From Cristatella mucedo (Eukaryota; Bryozoa; Phylactolaemata; Cristatellidae): a stretch of 64,000 bases of DNA. Numbering within the stretch: the stretch's first letter is position 1; every line of letters starts with the position of its first letter. The notes under the pieces are model-generated. The model ran no database searches. It worked only from the letters and a program-made list of their open reading frames with translations, and had not been told where the DNA came from. Made by a program: the position numbers and the translations under genes. Below are positions 13,400 to 64,000 of this stretch, piece after piece. The DNA lies in NCBI GenBank assembly GCA_009760855.2, contig WPIO01000055.1, forward strand, positions 312,001 to 376,000, read 5' to 3'.

Positions 13400-14075
13400 A
13401 TTGGAGCAGATTCTGTGTTGGAGGAAAATTGAAAAAATATATTTAATAATTTCCGTTTAAAATGAACATAAATCGAATTTTTACAAATTTATTCGTCAGA
13501 GCCGGATAGCGAATCGGCATCGAGTTGCGAGTACGGAATGCATGGGCATGCTGGCCATCTTGGAATTTATGTCACCCCCCCCCCCCGCCCCTGTGTAGAA
13601 TCGCGTGCTGATTCTGTTTACCGCATGTCCATCACTAACCAAAGGTAGGGCAGCGCGACTTCCTGTCGGTCACGCTGCCTTTGGCAGCGTTCCAGAGCGC
13701 CAACTCAGCTGGTCCAAGAAAGCGCCGGAAGTACCGGTCTCAAATTAACAAGAGCGAAAAGGGGGTCGTAGGGTTGCAGTGACCGCTAGCTGCTGGAATG
13801 CCGTGACCACCTTCGAAAACCGCTCTAAAGTTCTTAGTCCTTAGAAGTTGTAGCATTTCATTGTTAGATTTAAACAAAGAGAGTGCATGTTGCAGTATGT
13901 ATGTATGTATGTATGTACGTATGCAAATTAGCAAGTTAATTCCCCAATTTGACACTTATTATTACTATACATCACGAAGGACTCAATGCAAACTTGAAGT
14001 CAGGGGACATGACAGAAAAACCACAATCTCATAAAGACATCATTTCGCTGCCGTTACCAGTTTGTGTGGAAAGAC
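13400..14075. other. Intergenic flank, nothing recognised
   Basis: A poly-C run at 13576-13588 and a TATG run at 13897-13915. No gene. Confidence 0.5.
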
Positions 14076-14079
14076 AATT

Positions 14080-14165
14080 CTGTCATGCTTTCTTAGAAGC
14101 ATCTGTAAAGTGCCTAGAAAGAGATTCAGTTCTCTGAAGATGCTTAACAAATATATTATTAGTAT
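14080..14165 (+). mobile_element. LINE tail copy in the 3' flank
   Basis: GTAAAGTGCCTAGAAAGAGA with an ATTATTAGTATT end. A very decayed relative follows at 14440-14500. Confidence 0.6.
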
Positions 14166-14635
14166 TACCCTCAAAAAATGTGTGCCCCTATAGAAACCGG
14201 CTCACGGCAGTCCACCGAAGGCAAGCTGCCCAGAAATCTTTTCATTGCTTCAGCTAAGGGGGAAAAAAAGTGAAGCCCACGCGGATCTCTGAAGAAACTC
14301 CTCAAAGCTGTGAGACCCCCGACGAGAAGCCTCTTGCCTCGAATCCCTCGAAGCTCGGTGGCCCCTCCCCTCTCCCTGGTCCCGGCTACCAGACCTCCAG
14401 CAGAGAACGGCTACAGGGGCCTTCTCGGGCTGGGCTTCAAGGTGCCACACTTCCGAAGTCATCTGCAAGTTCTCTGAGGGCGCCATCCAAATATATAGTC
14501 ATTCACATCACTATTATGAATATTTGCTTTATGACTGCCCATGAAGTCCACTAATATTGATACAAAAAAGGCATTGTATAGCAAAACGCTGACACAAAAA
14601 TCATCTTGACAATAAATATATTTCACTAAAAATCT

Positions 14636-14641
14636 TTTAAT
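14636..14641 (-). promoter_or_regulatory. Candidate polyadenylation signal ATTAAA for DNAH10
   Basis: The minus-strand hexamer ATTAAA lies about 240 nt past the stop codon. It is the nearest reasonable signal I see. No cDNA evidence is available, and an AATAAA further downstream could be used instead. Confidence 0.3.
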
Positions 14642-14881
14642 TGAGCACTATGCAAAAAATAGCTATAAAACGTGCTACAAATGGAGCGCCGCGTCGGTGA
14701 CACCTCGCTGCTATAAAGAGCCGAAGAGATGGCATAAACGCGTGAAAAAGGAGACCTAACTATACAATGTCGTGCAAGTTCTGATTGGTGGGATCTTACG
14801 GACCATTGCAAAATGACTGCTGCAGCTAGTGATGGTACCGTGTCGCAGCTGACGACCATGCTGACCATGCTGAGAGTCGAC

Positions 14882-64000
<49,119 letters not shown>

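Overview
This window is eukaryotic genomic DNA dominated by one very large gene on the minus strand. About 55 exons can be placed between 64000 and 14882, separated by 54 introns. Together they encode about 4,403 residues of an axonemal dynein heavy chain, and residue-level recall of the family identifies it as DNAH10, the inner-arm I1/f alpha heavy chain. The stop codon is at 14882-14884. The 5' end is cut by the window edge: the reading frame is still open at base 64000. The mammalian protein is about 4,470-4,590 residues, so only a short N-terminal piece should lie outside. Motile-cilium machinery, many small introns, tRNA-derived SINEs, LINE fragments and long microsatellites point to an invertebrate metazoan. 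I cannot name the phylum.

Layout, in transcription order (right to left): N-terminal stem (64000-50314), linker (50011-46795), AAA1 (45160-41515), AAA2 (41272-39691), AAA3 (39370-37120), AAA4 (36967-32962), stalk and microtubule-binding domain (32671-30419), AAA5 (29491-25818), AAA6 (25523-22135), C-terminal domain (21197-14882). Every exon junction given here was checked for reading phase and for splice dinucleotides. All introns read GT-AG except intron 5, which is best explained as GC-AG. All four nucleotide-binding P-loops of AAA1-AAA4 are intact, so this looks like a functional motor gene rather than a pseudogene.

Bases 1-14881 are downstream flank. They are mostly AT-richer and hold no gene I can recognise. 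Contents are a small hAT-type element with an 8-bp target duplication, a roughly 620-bp terminal-inverted-repeat transposon between TA dinucleotides, LINE 3' ends, SINEs, a 1.3-kb CT-rich array, and a CpG-rich patch (2050-2680) that could be an exon of a neighbouring gene.

The repeats form a coherent picture. A LINE family with a CR1/L2/Rex-like reverse transcriptase ends in a conserved 3' tail containing a small AGAGA...TCTCT hairpin and an ATT-rich terminus. A tRNA-headed SINE family carries a closely related tail, which suggests LINE-dependent mobilisation. A second SINE family has a different tail ending in CTTTACTTTAC. Introns also hold several simple-sequence tracts close to splice sites, and two stop-free introns whose lengths are multiples of three. 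No CRISPR array, operon or bacterial-type system is present, and I found no clear previously undescribed system. The most worthwhile leads are the SINE-LINE tail sharing, the in-frame introns, the repeat at a 5' splice site, the GC-AG intron and the complementary GA/CT tracts flanking exons 45-47.
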